64,000 nt of DNA from Rhizobium glycinendophyticum (GTDB lineage Bacteria; Pseudomonadota; Alphaproteobacteria; Rhizobiales; Rhizobiaceae): assembly GCF_006443685.1 (NCBI RefSeq), contig NZ_VFYP01000004.1, positions 124,001-188,000 on the forward strand, in the 5' to 3' direction. The notes beneath the pieces were generated by a model, which did not search any database, was not told the DNA's origin, and saw only the letters and a list, made by a program, of their open reading frames with translations. Numbering within the stretch: the stretch's first letter is position 1; every line of letters begins with the position of its first letter. Of the stretch, positions 43,940 through 52,526 are shown one piece after another. The translations under genes were made by a program, and so were the position numbers.

Positions 43940-44409
43940 CAGTCTTCTCCCCTGACCATTGTGAAGAAGTCCACCTTGGTGGCGGCTGTCTCGTTGCGGG
44001 TCTGCAGCGCCTCTTCGACCACACGGTCCGCGAGCGCGGCAAAGAGACCCGCATCGAGTGCAGTGCGGGCTCTCTCCTCCTGGGCGATGGCATCGATGAT
44101 GGCCGCGAGTGTCACAGCCTTGCGGTCAGTTCCCAGTCGGTAGCCATGGCCGATCCGGCCATCGGCGAGGCGAATGCTTGCACGGCTCATGGTGGCCTCG
44201 CCGAGGTTGAATGGCGCGCCGCCCCCACCGATCCGACCACGGATCATCACAAGACCCGTGTCCGGACCGCGGAGCAAGACATGGTCCGGCAGGCCGCCGT
44301 GGTCTTTGATCGCGCTCTCCATTTCATCACGCGTTGCGCGGGCGAGAAGGTCAACGATGCGCTTTCGGTCCGGCATCTTAGACGCTACAGTCTGCGGGGC
44401 TCTGTCCAT
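43939..44409 (-). CDS. phnG: C-P lyase complex subunit PhnG
   Basis: A 156-residue PhnG with the family segments RGRIGGGGAPFNLGEATMSRASIRL (given here as residues 77-101) and GHGYRLGTDRKA. It is the first gene of phnGHIJKL plus acyltransferase. A Pho box lies about 70 bases upstream and an inverted repeat that suits PhnF is between them. Confidence 0.93.
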   Translation of the reverse strand: MDRAPQTVASKMPDRKRIVDLLARATRDEMESAIKDHGGLPDHVLLRGPDTGLVMIRGRIGGGGAPFNLGEATMSRASIRLADGRIGHGYRLGTDRKAVTLAAIIDAIAQEERARTALDAGLFAALADRVVEEALQTRNETAATKVDFFTMVRGED

Positions 44410-44426
44410 GGACCATCCTCAAACAC

Positions 44427-44442
44427 GTCTATTAATATAGAC
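44427..44442. promoter_or_regulatory. Operator-like inverted repeat in the phnG-phnF intergenic region
   Basis: GTCTAT-TAAT-ATAGAC has 6-base arms, and its GTCTAT half-site resembles operators of the HutC group of GntR regulators to which PhnF belongs. A second dyad ATACA...TGTAT follows at 44447-44462. Both lie 18-55 bases ahead of phnG, where a repressor would act. Confidence 0.5.
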
Positions 44443-44477
44443 AACCATACAAGTTAGTGTATGTTTAGACGCAGCGC

Positions 44478-44495
44478 GTGACAAGGGTATGACAG
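44478..44495 (-). promoter_or_regulatory. Pho box ahead of phnG
   Basis: Read on the minus strand, CTGTCAT-ACCC-TTGTCAC matches the PhoB box (two CTGTCAT repeats, 4-base spacer) fully in the first repeat and 5 of 7 in the second. It points to phosphate-starvation activation of the C-P lyase operon. Confidence 0.7.
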
Positions 44496-44508
44496 GGGCA
44501 GGTAGACC

Positions 44509-45231
44509 GTGATTCAGAAACAGAAGGGCGTCTCGCTCTGGCGTCAGATCTCCGACAGAATCCGCGCGAATATTGCAGCCGGCCTTTATGATGCCTCCGG
44601 CATGCTGCCGGCTGAAACCATGCTGGCACAGGAATTCGGGGTCAACCGGCACACTGTCCGGGCAGCGCTGGCGGCTCTTGCGCAGGAAGGCATCGTCCGG
44701 GCGTCGCAAGGGCGCGGCACCATGATCGAACGCCGCGACAAGTTTGATTTTCCGATCGGGAAGCGCACGCGGTTTACTGAAGGTATCGGCGACCAAGCAC
44801 GGGATCTGAAAGGTGTGCTCTTGTCGGCGCAGTTGGAGCCTGGCTCCAGCGAGGTGCGCCACCGCCTCGGCCTGGAACCCGGCGACATAGTGGTGAAGCT
44901 CGACGGCATGCGCCTCGCCGATGGACGCGCCGTATCCCGTTCAACCATGTGGTTCCCGTGCGACCGGTTCACCGGCATCGATGTCGCCTTCTCGGAGACC
45001 GGCTCGATCACGAAAGCGCTCGCCCGGTTCGGCATCGACGACTATCTGCGTGAATATACAGAAATTTCCGCCGTGCATGCGGAGCCCGAGGACGTGGCGA
45101 GTCTTGAGCTGACGCCAGGGGCCATTGTGCTCGTCACGCACGCACTCAACACCGATACGGCCGGCCGCCCCATCCAATATGCGATCACGCGTTTTCCGGC
45201 AGACAGGGTTCAGTTCACCATCCGCAGCTGA
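44509..45231 (+). CDS. phnF: GntR/HutC-family regulator of phosphonate genes
   Basis: A 240-residue regulator with a GntR winged helix (residues 8-75; LPAETMLAQEFGVNRHTVRAAL) and a C-terminal UTRA ligand domain with SRSTMWFPCDRF. Divergent from phnG. It starts at a GTG at 44509 and probably represses the phn operon when phosphonates are absent, on top of PhoB control. Confidence 0.9.
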   Translation: MIQKQKGVSLWRQISDRIRANIAAGLYDASGMLPAETMLAQEFGVNRHTVRAALAALAQEGIVRASQGRGTMIERRDKFDFPIGKRTRFTEGIGDQARDLKGVLLSAQLEPGSSEVRHRLGLEPGDIVVKLDGMRLADGRAVSRSTMWFPCDRFTGIDVAFSETGSITKALARFGIDDYLREYTEISAVHAEPEDVASLELTPGAIVLVTHALNTDTAGRPIQYAITRFPADRVQFTIRS

Positions 45232-45263
45232 CTGCTCAAAGAACGCGAGGGGCTACGCATCTC

Positions 45264-46151
45264 TCAACACCCTCGCCGGTTGAGCGCGATGGAATAGACG
45301 CTGGTCGAGGCGGTGATGAACAGCACGTGTTTGTGCCGCCCGCCAAAGCAGACATTCGAAACCGTCTGCGGCACGAAGATCTTGCCGAGAAGGCGGCCAT
45401 CCGGGGCGATGCAGTGCACGCCGTCACCGGCCGAGGACCAGAGGTTGCCGTCCTGATCGACCCGCATACCATCGGCGCAACCAGGTGCGATCGCGTGAAT
45501 TACATCGCCACCTGACAAAGACCAGTCTGACCCGACATCGAAAACACGGATATGCCGCGTATCCTGGGTGAAGATGCGGCCGGTATCGGCGACGTAAAGT
45601 CGCTTTTCGTCGGGGCTGAAGCAAAGCCCGTTCGGGCCGTTGAAGTCGGTCAGGACAGCCTTGATCGAGCCATCGGGATCGACGCGGTAGACATTGCAGG
45701 GCAGCTCCTGCTCGGACTTCGTCCCCTCGTAATCCATCGAGATGCCATAGTGGGGATCGGAGAACCAGATCGCACCATCCGAGGCGACGATGACATCGTT
45801 GGGCGAGTTTAGCCGTTTTCCCTCAAAGCTGTCCGCGATGACGGTAATCGATCCGTCGATCTCGGTGCGGGTGACGCGCCGCCCGCCATGTTCGCAGGTG
45901 ACCAAGCGGCCCTGCCGGTCGCGGGTATTGCCGTTCGAGAAATTGGAAGGGGAGCGGAACACGCTCGTGCCAACGTCGGGTATCCAGCGATACATGCGGT
46001 TGTTCGGTATGTCGGAAAAGATCAAGCAGTTCAGGTCACCGAACCAGACGGGACCTTCGACCCAGTCGAAGCCGCTCGCGATTTCCTTGACGGGCGCGTT
46101 ACCCAGTACATAGGTAGCAAAGATCGGATCGACGACTTCGAAGAATGCCAT
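45264..46151 (-). CDS. SMP-30/gluconolactonase-family lactonase
   Basis: A 295-residue six-bladed beta-propeller protein. Expected metal residues are seen in GFDWVEGPVWF (glutamate), LNSPNDVIV (asparagine) and FNGPNGLCFSPDEKRLYVADT (Asn and Asp). Such enzymes hydrolyse aldonolactones, here probably making gluconate or a related acid for the downstream pathway. Start ATG 46151 after GGGAGG; the longer frame to 46214 would cross the operator. Confidence 0.87.
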   Translation of the reverse strand: MAFFEVVDPIFATYVLGNAPVKEIASGFDWVEGPVWFGDLNCLIFSDIPNNRMYRWIPDVGTSVFRSPSNFSNGNTRDRQGRLVTCEHGGRRVTRTEIDGSITVIADSFEGKRLNSPNDVIVASDGAIWFSDPHYGISMDYEGTKSEQELPCNVYRVDPDGSIKAVLTDFNGPNGLCFSPDEKRLYVADTGRIFTQDTRHIRVFDVGSDWSLSGGDVIHAIAPGCADGMRVDQDGNLWSSAGDGVHCIAPDGRLLGKIFVPQTVSNVCFGGRHKHVLFITASTSVYSIALNRRGC

Positions 46152-46180
46152 TGCGATTGCCTCCCGCATGCGTCCATGGT

Positions 46181-46196
46181 GTGATATCGATAACAT
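46181..46196. promoter_or_regulatory. LacI-type operator, site 1
   Basis: TGATATCGATAACA at 46182-46195 differs from the perfect palindrome TGTTATCGATAACA at two positions. It lies between the divergent lactonase and GlcG-like genes, so it can control both. Confidence 0.75.
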
Positions 46197-46231
46197 AAAC
46201 GGTTTTTGCCGCAAGCAGGAGAGTGACCGAG

Positions 46232-46651
46232 ATGAGCTTTACACAGGACAGCGCCCGCCTGACGGATGCCGGCGTGCTCGCCATGCAGTCGGCTGCGATC
46301 GAGGCCGCATCCGGCATGGAGCAACCGCAATGCATCGTCATCGTCGATGCGAGTGGCGTCGTCTTGAGTTCCTTCCGGATGGTTGGATCACGTTTCCTGT
46401 CGTTGAAAAGTGCGCTGGCCAAGGCACGCACGGCCGCCTCGATCAACGGTCCGAGTGCCAGCATTCCAGAGCATGCCCGTCTGCTGATCGCCGGAGCCAC
46501 GCAAGGGGAAGTCACGGGCCTGAAAGGCGGACTTCCGATCCGCATCAAAGGTGTGCTTGTCGGCGCCATCGGCGTCGGCTCCGGCTCTGGCGAGCAGGAC
46601 GAGGTGGTCGCTCAGGCGGCGCTGGCTGCAATCGGCGCCGAAGCCGTTTGA
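46232..46651 (+). CDS. GlcG/HbpS-family protein (DUF336)
   Basis: A 139-residue single-domain DUF336 protein with the typical CIVIVDASGVVLSSFRM and KARTAASINGPSA segments and a glycine-rich end (GAIGVGSGSGEQD). Members bind haem or act as small-molecule sensors near sugar acid genes; the role is not settled. Start ATG 46232 with AGGAG ten bases upstream. Its promoter carries operator site 1. Confidence 0.83.
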   Translation: MSFTQDSARLTDAGVLAMQSAAIEAASGMEQPQCIVIVDASGVVLSSFRMVGSRFLSLKSALAKARTAASINGPSASIPEHARLLIAGATQGEVTGLKGGLPIRIKGVLVGAIGVGSGSGEQDEVVAQAALAAIGAEAV

Positions 46652-46724
46652 TTTCCATCCTCTGAAGCATTGGAGGCGGCGGGACAGGCAGGTCTCGCCG
46701 CATCGATTTCTTATAAGCCCTTGT

Positions 46725-47762
46725 TCACGCCGCCGAAAAGGTGATCTGCGCCTTCATCGCCCGGCTGCGATCCGAGGCGATCTCGAAGGCCGAGATGGCG
46801 TCGGAAAGCGGCACGGTATGGGTGATCAGCGGTTTCACATCGATCAGCCCCTTGCGCATCAGTTCGACCCCTGTCGCAAACTCCTCGTGGAAGCGGAAGG
46901 AGCCGCGCAGCTCCAGCTCCTTGGAGGTGATCGCCATCATCGGCAGGTTCATGTCTCCGCCGAGACCGAGCTGGACGATGACGCCGCGCGGGCGGAGCGC
47001 CGCAATGCCGCCGGAAAGTGCTGCAGCTGCGCCCGAGCATTCATAGAGCACATCGAATGTGCCCTTGTCAGCCGAATAGGCGGCCAGGGCTTCCGGCTCG
47101 TCTTTCGTATTGATCACCCGGTCGGCCCCGGCGGCCTTCGCTATGGCAAGCGTAAAGTCGGAGAGATCGGTGGCAACGATTTCCTTCGCACCCGCCCGTC
47201 TGGCGGACAGGATCGACAGGACGCCGATCGGACCGCAGCCCGTGACCAGCACGCGCTTGCCCAGCATCTCGCCGGCGCGGCGTGTCGCATGCAGCGTGAC
47301 CGCCAGCGGTTCGGCCATGGCCGCTTCGCCGGCCGATAGGCCATCGGCCGCGACGCACTGGATGGCATCGGCGACCAGGCTTTCGCGAAAGGCCCCCTGG
47401 ATATGGGGGAAGGGCATGGCACTGCCATAGAAGCGCATGTTGAGGCACTGATTGTGCAGGCCCTCCTGGCAGTAACGGCAGCTGCGACAGGGCCGGGACG
47501 GGGAGACGGCCACCAGCTGGCCGACCTCGGGCGCCGTCACGCCTGCGCCAAGCTCCTCGACGATAGCGGACACTTCGTGCCCAAGGATCATCGGCTCCTT
47601 CAGACGGACAGCGCCGAAGCCGCCGTGATTGTAGTAATGCAGGTCACTGCCGCAGATCCCGCCGGTGGCGAGCCGCAGGCGGACTTCACCAATACCCGGG
47701 GCGGTGTCGGATGTTTCCTCGATGCGGACATCCTTGGCAGCATGGGCGACGATGGCTCTCAT
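46725..47762 (-). CDS. idnD: L-idonate 5-dehydrogenase-like zinc alcohol dehydrogenase
   Basis: A 345-residue medium-chain dehydrogenase. Catalytic zinc residues are in GGICGSDLHYY and GHEVSA, the structural zinc cysteines in RPCRSCRYCQEGLHNQC, and the cofactor loop is VTGCGPIGVLS. The pattern matches IdnD, which oxidises L-idonate to 5-ketogluconate. Its neighbours are an IdnO-like reductase and gluconate kinase, so the role is supported. It is downstream of the 2-hydroxyacid dehydrogenase in one minus-strand operon. Confidence 0.87.
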   Translation of the reverse strand: MRAIVAHAAKDVRIEETSDTAPGIGEVRLRLATGGICGSDLHYYNHGGFGAVRLKEPMILGHEVSAIVEELGAGVTAPEVGQLVAVSPSRPCRSCRYCQEGLHNQCLNMRFYGSAMPFPHIQGAFRESLVADAIQCVAADGLSAGEAAMAEPLAVTLHATRRAGEMLGKRVLVTGCGPIGVLSILSARRAGAKEIVATDLSDFTLAIAKAAGADRVINTKDEPEALAAYSADKGTFDVLYECSGAAAALSGGIAALRPRGVIVQLGLGGDMNLPMMAITSKELELRGSFRFHEEFATGVELMRKGLIDVKPLITHTVPLSDAISAFEIASDRSRAMKAQITFSAA

Positions 47763-47773
47763 CTGACAGCTCC

Positions 47774-48721
47774 TTACAGAACAGGCGTCGGCAGGGGATT
47801 GCCGGCGAAATGGGCGGTCAGGTTGTCGCGCACGAGCTGACCCATCGCCTTGCGGGTCTCGATCGTGCCCGAGGCGTGGTGCGGCTGAACGAGCACGTTG
47901 TCGAGCTTCAGGAAGCGCGGGTTGAGCTTCGGTTCGCCTTCGAAGACGTCGAGCGCGGCCGATCCCAGGCTACCGCTTTCCAAAGCGTCCAGGAGAGCCT
48001 CTTCGTCGATGTTCGAAGCGCGGGAAATGTTGATCAGCATGCCCTCAGACCCGAGTGCGGCAATGACCTCGCGCCCGACGATGTGACGCGTGTCCGCAGA
48101 GGCGGCGAGCGTGACGAAGAGGAAGTCAGAGCGCTCGGCGAGCTTCACCGGATCGGCAATGAACTCCATGCCCTCCGCAAACGACTTCGGCCCGACATCG
48201 CTATAGGCGATCTCCATGTCGAAACCCTTGAGGCGCTTGGCAACCTCAAAGCCGATGCGGCCAAGACCGAGCACACCGGCGCGGCGTCCCCAGACGCGGC
48301 GCTTGAGCGGATAGAGACCCTTCGCAGCCCAGCTGCCGTCCTTCACCCAGGTCTCCGCGCCAATCATGCCACGGGAATGGCAGAGCATCATCGCGACGCC
48401 GAGATCGGCGACGTCATTGGTCAAGACGTCAGGCGTGTTGGTCACGCGGATGCCGCGCTCACGGCAGGCTGCGAGGTCGACCGCATCGAAGCCGACGCCA
48501 TAGACGGAGATGATCTCCAGGTTGGGGCAGGCTTCGATCATGGCGCGGTTGGCGCCGAGTTCGCCACGGGTCGCAATGCCCCGGATCTCCGACCCAACCT
48601 TTGCAAGGAAACCGGCCTTGTCTTCTGCCTCGAAATAGCGATGGACGGCGAAGGCTCCGTTCAGAGGCTCCTCGTCCCATTGCGGGTAGGGACCTATCTG
48701 CAGAATACTGGGTTTCGTCAT
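47774..48721 (-). CDS. D-isomer 2-hydroxyacid dehydrogenase (GhrB-like)
   Basis: A 315-residue enzyme with NAD(P)-binding GLGRIGFEVAKRL and the catalytic set of arginine (NISRASN region), glutamate (DVFEGEPKLN) and histidine (QPHHASGT). It reduces 2-keto acids such as glyoxylate, hydroxypyruvate or 2-ketogluconate. Context favours 2-ketogluconate reduction. Operator site 2 lies in its promoter, shared with the divergent idnO. Confidence 0.88.
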   Translation of the reverse strand: MTKPSILQIGPYPQWDEEPLNGAFAVHRYFEAEDKAGFLAKVGSEIRGIATRGELGANRAMIEACPNLEIISVYGVGFDAVDLAACRERGIRVTNTPDVLTNDVADLGVAMMLCHSRGMIGAETWVKDGSWAAKGLYPLKRRVWGRRAGVLGLGRIGFEVAKRLKGFDMEIAYSDVGPKSFAEGMEFIADPVKLAERSDFLFVTLAASADTRHIVGREVIAALGSEGMLINISRASNIDEEALLDALESGSLGSAALDVFEGEPKLNPRFLKLDNVLVQPHHASGTIETRKAMGQLVRDNLTAHFAGNPLPTPVL

Positions 48722-48754
48722 TGTCGGCTCCTCCCGGTGAAATGGCTTGACAGT

Positions 48755-48774
48755 TTATGTTATCGATAACATAA
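48755..48774. promoter_or_regulatory. LacI-type operator, site 2 (perfect 20-base palindrome)
   Basis: TTATGTTATCGATAACATAA is a perfect 20-base dyad between the divergent 2-hydroxyacid dehydrogenase and idnO genes. Its core ATGTTATCGATAACAT recurs exactly at 56282-56297 and with two changes at sites 1 and 3. Confidence 0.85.
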
Positions 48775-48817
48775 CCGTGGTCACAGGTGCTTGTCGAGAC
48801 AAAATGTGGAGGAAACC

Positions 48818-49576
48818 ATGTCGCTCAAACTTTTCGATCTGAACGGTCGTCGTGCGCTGGTCACCGGCTCGTCACAGGGCATCGGCCTTGCACTCGCCAA
48901 AGGGCTCAGCGATGCCGGAGCTGAGATCGTGCTCAACGGCCGCGATCCGGCCAAACTTGCCGAGGCATCCTCGCAGTTTGCAAAACCCGTACAAATCCTG
49001 ACTTTCGATGTGACAGACCATGCGGCCGCCCGCAGCGCAATCGACGGTTTTGAAGCTGAGCACGGCGCGATCGATATTCTCGTCAACAATGCCGGCATGC
49101 AGCATCGCGGGCCGCTCGAAGAGTTCCCTCAGGACGCATTCGACCGTCTGCTGAAAACCAACATCTCCAGCGTCTTCAATGTTGGCCAGGCTGCAGCCCG
49201 CCACATGATCAAGCGCGGTCGCGGCAAGATCATCAACATCGCCAGCGTCCAGACGGCGCTGGCCCGCCCCTCGATCGCGCCCTACACGGCTACCAAGGGC
49301 GCCGTCGGCAACCTGACCAAGGGCATGGCGACCGACTGGGCTAAACACGGCCTGCAATGCAATGCGATAGCACCGGGCTATTTCGACACGCCGCTGAATG
49401 CCGCCCTCGTCGCCGATCCGGAGTTCTCCGCCTGGCTGCAGAGGCGCACTCCCGCCGGACGCTGGGGCAAGGTTGAAGAACTGGTCGGCGCCTGCATCTT
49501 CCTGTCGTCGGACGCGTCCACCTTCGTCAACGGCCATACCCTTTATGTCGACGGCGGCATCACGGTCTCGCTGTGA
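48818..49576 (+). CDS. idnO: 5-keto-gluconate 5-reductase-like SDR
   Basis: A 252-residue SDR with TGSSQGIGLALA, NNAG, the catalytic serine in NIASVQT and YTATK in the active site. This is the gluconate 5-dehydrogenase (IdnO) group, which converts 5-ketogluconate and gluconate. Start ATG 48818 with GGAGG upstream. It is the first gene of the operon with gluconate kinase. Confidence 0.88.
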   Translation: MSLKLFDLNGRRALVTGSSQGIGLALAKGLSDAGAEIVLNGRDPAKLAEASSQFAKPVQILTFDVTDHAAARSAIDGFEAEHGAIDILVNNAGMQHRGPLEEFPQDAFDRLLKTNISSVFNVGQAAARHMIKRGRGKIINIASVQTALARPSIAPYTATKGAVGNLTKGMATDWAKHGLQCNAIAPGYFDTPLNAALVADPEFSAWLQRRTPAGRWGKVEELVGACIFLSSDASTFVNGHTLYVDGGITVSL

Positions 49577-49577
49577 G

Positions 49578-50087
49578 ATGGTGAGGAACCGCAAGATCAT
49601 CGTGATGGGTGTTGCCGGAAGCGGAAAATCGTCGGTGGGTGCAGCCCTTGGTGCCGCCATGGGCGCGCCTTACCTCGACGGCGACGACCTGCATTCGGCC
49701 GAGAACATCGCCAAGATGAGTGCGGGCATTGCGCTGACCGACGACGATCGCTGGCCCTGGCTGACAAAAATCGGCGAAACGCTGACCGGACATCCCGGCA
49801 CGATCCTGATTGGCTGTTCGGCGCTCAAACGCACCTATCGCGATCTGATCCGAAAGACCGCAGAGAGACCTGTCACCTTCATCCATTGTGCCGGCAGCCG
49901 GTCGCTGATTGCCGAACGCATGGCGAAACGGCCGGGGCATTTCATGCCAATGTCATTGCTCGACAGCCAGTTTGCAGCACTTGAACTACCAGGCGCCGAC
50001 GAAGACGCGATCACGCTGAATATCGCAGCGCCGCTTCTCGATCTCGTGGCCAAGGCGATGACGCAATTATTGGAGGACAGGACATGA
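49578..50087 (+). CDS. gntK: Gluconokinase
   Basis: A 169-residue P-loop kinase with MGVAGSGKSSVG, then DGDDLHSAENIAKMSAGIALTDDDRWPWL, the gluconate-binding region, and GCSALKRTYRDLIR. It phosphorylates gluconate to 6-phosphogluconate for the Entner-Doudoroff or pentose phosphate route. The ATG follows the idnO stop by one base and lacks a clear Shine-Dalgarno sequence, so it depends on coupling. Overlaps the next gene (ATGA). Confidence 0.92.
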   Translation: MVRNRKIIVMGVAGSGKSSVGAALGAAMGAPYLDGDDLHSAENIAKMSAGIALTDDDRWPWLTKIGETLTGHPGTILIGCSALKRTYRDLIRKTAERPVTFIHCAGSRSLIAERMAKRPGHFMPMSLLDSQFAALELPGADEDAITLNIAAPLLDLVAKAMTQLLEDRT

Positions 50088-50971
50088 CCCTGAAGGTTGC
50101 CCTGATCGGGGCTGGTGCCATGGGCGGCGCGATCGGTACGCGGCTGGTGAAGACCGGCAATGCCCTGACCGTTTTCGATCTGGATCCGGAGAAGGTCGCC
50201 GCGCTGACGGCGCTTGGGGCGACATCCGCCGCCTCTGCCGCCGAAGCGGCCTCCGTGTCCGACTATGTGATCCTCAGCCTCAACGCCCCGAGGATCGTAC
50301 GGGCCGCCGTGCTTGGCACAGGCGGCGTGGCCGATGGCGCACGTGCCGGGACATTGATCATCGACATGTCCTCGATCGATCCGGATGCGACGAAAGACAT
50401 TGCGGCAGATGCGGCGGAACGCGGACTGCGCTGGGTGGACAGCCCGCTCTCCGGCGGCGCGCCCAAGGCGCTCACCGGCCAGCTCACCCTGATGGCCGGC
50501 GGCAGCGAGAAGGACGTGGCGGATGCCCATGTCGTGCTGAAGCACGTCGCCAGCAACTACACCCATATGGGTCCAGTTGGCGCCGGCCAGACGACCAAGC
50601 TGATCAACCAAGTGCTGTGCGGTCTGAACTTCCTCGCCGTCGCGGAAGCCACACAATTGGCGCTCGATGCCGGCGTCGATGCCGCCAAGATTCCACAAGC
50701 GCTGAAGGGTGGCCGGGCCGATAGCGCGATCCTTCAGGAATACATGCCGCGTTACGTCGCCCGCGATTATCGCCGGACGGGGCGGATCGACAACATGGTC
50801 AAGGACCTGAACGGCGCCCAGGACCTGGCGCGCCGGACGAATACGACGATGCCGCTGACGGCCGTCTGCGCCGAGGTTCACCGCATGCTGACCGCCGCCG
50901 GCCTTGGTGGCGAGGACCAGGCGGCATTGATGGAATATTTCAAGGGAGCGAGGAGCAAGTTGGAGCCATGA
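50084..50971 (+). CDS. 3-hydroxyisobutyrate dehydrogenase-family oxidoreductase
   Basis: A 295-residue beta-hydroxyacid dehydrogenase with a cofactor loop GAGAMGGAIG (9-18), the substrate loop DSPLSGGAPKAL and catalytic lysine in GAGQTTKLINQVL. Family members act on 3-hydroxyisobutyrate, tartronate semialdehyde, L-threonate or 6-phosphogluconate-like acids. Within this operon a sugar acid is the likely substrate, but I cannot name it. Confidence 0.87.
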   Translation: MTLKVALIGAGAMGGAIGTRLVKTGNALTVFDLDPEKVAALTALGATSAASAAEAASVSDYVILSLNAPRIVRAAVLGTGGVADGARAGTLIIDMSSIDPDATKDIAADAAERGLRWVDSPLSGGAPKALTGQLTLMAGGSEKDVADAHVVLKHVASNYTHMGPVGAGQTTKLINQVLCGLNFLAVAEATQLALDAGVDAAKIPQALKGGRADSAILQEYMPRYVARDYRRTGRIDNMVKDLNGAQDLARRTNTTMPLTAVCAEVHRMLTAAGLGGEDQAALMEYFKGARSKLEP

Positions 50972-51300
50972 TCACACGTTACGCCCTGTTCGAAGGGACC
51001 ATCAAACCGGGCCAGACGGAGGCCTTTCGCGCCGCCGTGATGGCGGAGATCCTGCCGCGCTGGAAAGAGTTTCCGGGCGCACTTGATGTGCGGGTCTCAT
51101 TTGCCGAAGCCCGCGACGATGGCGCACCGGAATATCCGATGATCCTCGCGATCAACTATCCGGATCTGGCCGCCGTCGACGCAGCCCTTGCGAGCCCTGT
51201 GCGCACCCAAGCCAGGGCTGCGACCGAAAGCGTGCTCGCACGCTTCTTCGACGGGCGCATCCATCATCACGTGACGCTCGCCAACGAGTTCACACTCTGA
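50968..51300 (+). CDS. Small alpha/beta-barrel-like protein, function unknown
   Basis: A 110-residue protein with the beta-alpha-beta layout of dimeric ferredoxin-like (EthD/Dabb-type) proteins: a first strand RYALFEGTIKPGQ, helix with AFRAAVMAEILPRW, then strands around YPMILAINYP. It overlaps the dehydrogenase by four bases and is the last gene of the idnO operon. It may help aldonate isomerisation or oxidation, but there is no direct evidence. Confidence 0.7.
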   Translation: MITRYALFEGTIKPGQTEAFRAAVMAEILPRWKEFPGALDVRVSFAEARDDGAPEYPMILAINYPDLAAVDAALASPVRTQARAATESVLARFFDGRIHHHVTLANEFTL

Positions 51301-51306
51301 ATCGAG

Positions 51307-51343
51307 CATCCCCATGCAGGCCGTAAACTGCCGCATGGGGATG
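51307..51343 (+). terminator. Terminator of the idnO-gntK operon
   Basis: The perfect 11-base arms CATCCCCATGC and GCATGGGGATG enclose a 15-base loop, starting 7 bases after the last stop. CTCCCTTCTT follows shortly afterwards. This is a strong stem, probably the operon end. Confidence 0.75.
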
Positions 51344-51390
51344 ACTAGGTCTCCCTTCTTGCATTGCTGAGGCAAACACGCTGTAGTGCC

Positions 51391-51406
51391 CTGATATCGA
51401 TAACAA
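51391..51406. promoter_or_regulatory. LacI-type operator, site 3
   Basis: TGATATCGATAACA at 51392-51405 ends 10 bases before the LacI-type regulator start, so it suggests autoregulation. Same two deviations as site 1. Confidence 0.75.
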
Positions 51407-51415
51407 AGGGCGGAT

Positions 51416-52429
51416 ATGAGCCAGATTCGCAAGCCACCCACCATGGCGGATATTGCGCGGGTGACCGGTGTGTCTCCCATGACGGTCTCGCGCGCCTTCA
51501 AGACCGACAGCCTGATCAGTAAGGAAACGCGCGAAGCCATCCTGCAGGCGGCAGAAGAGCTTGGTTATGTCTTTGATTCCACCGCGTCGAACCTGCGCTC
51601 ACAAAAGACCGATTTCGTCGCCGTCACCATTCCCTCGCTGAACAATGCCAACTTCGCCGATACGGTGGGCGGGCTCTCCGAGACGCTGGCTGCACGCAAC
51701 ATGCAGATCCTGCTTGGCTATACCAATTACGATATGGCGGAAGAGGAGCGGCTGATCGAGCAACTCTTGCGGCGTAAGCCCCAAGCCATTGTGGTGACTG
51801 GGGGCAAACACACGCCGCGCGGGCGCAAACTGCTGGAAAACGCTCATATCCCCGTCATTGAGACCTGGGATGCGCCGGCGGAACCGATAGGCCATTTCGT
51901 CGGCTTCTCCAATGCCGGGGTGGTGCGCGAGATGGTCGACCATTTCGTCCGGGCGGGTTACACCCGGATCGCCTTCATCGGCGGTGATGCCGGACGCGAC
52001 ACGCGCGGCAGCGATCGCCGTCACGGTTTCCTCGAGGCGATGAAAGCGCATGGGCTTGATACGTCGCGGCTGATTGCGGCCGGTCCACCACCAATTTCCA
52101 TGCGCGAGGGGGCAAACGCCATGGCGCGGCTGATCGCCGATTATCCCGATACGGAAGCCGTCATCTGCGTCTCCGATCTGTCGGCCTATGGCGCACTCAC
52201 CGAATGTCAACGCCGGGGCATTTCCGTTCCAGAGCAGATCGCCATCGGCGGGTTCGGCGCTTACGAAATCGGCAGCATCTGTGTGCCGACGCTCACCACC
52301 ATCGATGCCCAGGCGCGCGAAATCGGCAGGCGTACAGGCGCCCTTCTCATCGACATTCTGAACGGCAGAGAAGATGTCGGCGACGTGCTCATCAAGCCGG
52401 AACTGATCGTGCGCGAAAGCACGCGCTGA
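51416..52429 (+). CDS. LacI-family transcriptional regulator (GntR/IdnR type)
   Basis: A 337-residue LacI/PurR repressor with an N-terminal HTH (TMADIARVTGVSPMTVSRAF), a YVFDSTASNL hinge and a periplasmic-binding-like sensor domain. The HTH and the palindromic operator core with central CG match the E. coli gluconate repressor group. It likely binds the four sites at 46181, 48755, 51391 and 56282, and so controls the lactonase, idnD, idnO, gntK and transporter genes with gluconate or a related acid as inducer. Confidence 0.9.
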   Translation: MSQIRKPPTMADIARVTGVSPMTVSRAFKTDSLISKETREAILQAAEELGYVFDSTASNLRSQKTDFVAVTIPSLNNANFADTVGGLSETLAARNMQILLGYTNYDMAEEERLIEQLLRRKPQAIVVTGGKHTPRGRKLLENAHIPVIETWDAPAEPIGHFVGFSNAGVVREMVDHFVRAGYTRIAFIGGDAGRDTRGSDRRHGFLEAMKAHGLDTSRLIAAGPPPISMREGANAMARLIADYPDTEAVICVSDLSAYGALTECQRRGISVPEQIAIGGFGAYEIGSICVPTLTTIDAQAREIGRRTGALLIDILNGREDVGDVLIKPELIVRESTR

Positions 52430-52480
52430 CCGAACGCACTCTCGGCTCCAGATCTCGACCAATACCGCCCGAAACGATAA

Positions 52481-52503
52481 AGGCGCGGGACATGCCCGCG
52501 CCT
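52481..52503. terminator. Bidirectional terminator between regulator and binding-protein gene
   Basis: AGGCGCGGG-ACATG-CCCGCGCCT is a perfect 9-base stem with a 5-base loop lying midway between two convergent genes (stops at 52429 and 52527). T-rich stretches are weak on both sides but the position fits. Confidence 0.7.
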
Positions 52504-52526
52504 CATTCAATCTCAGTTCTGGACGG

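Noticed and set aside
47711..48769. 352-codon plus-strand frame opposite the 2-hydroxyacid dehydrogenase
   Set aside because: Shadow; the minus-strand enzyme has intact active-site motifs.
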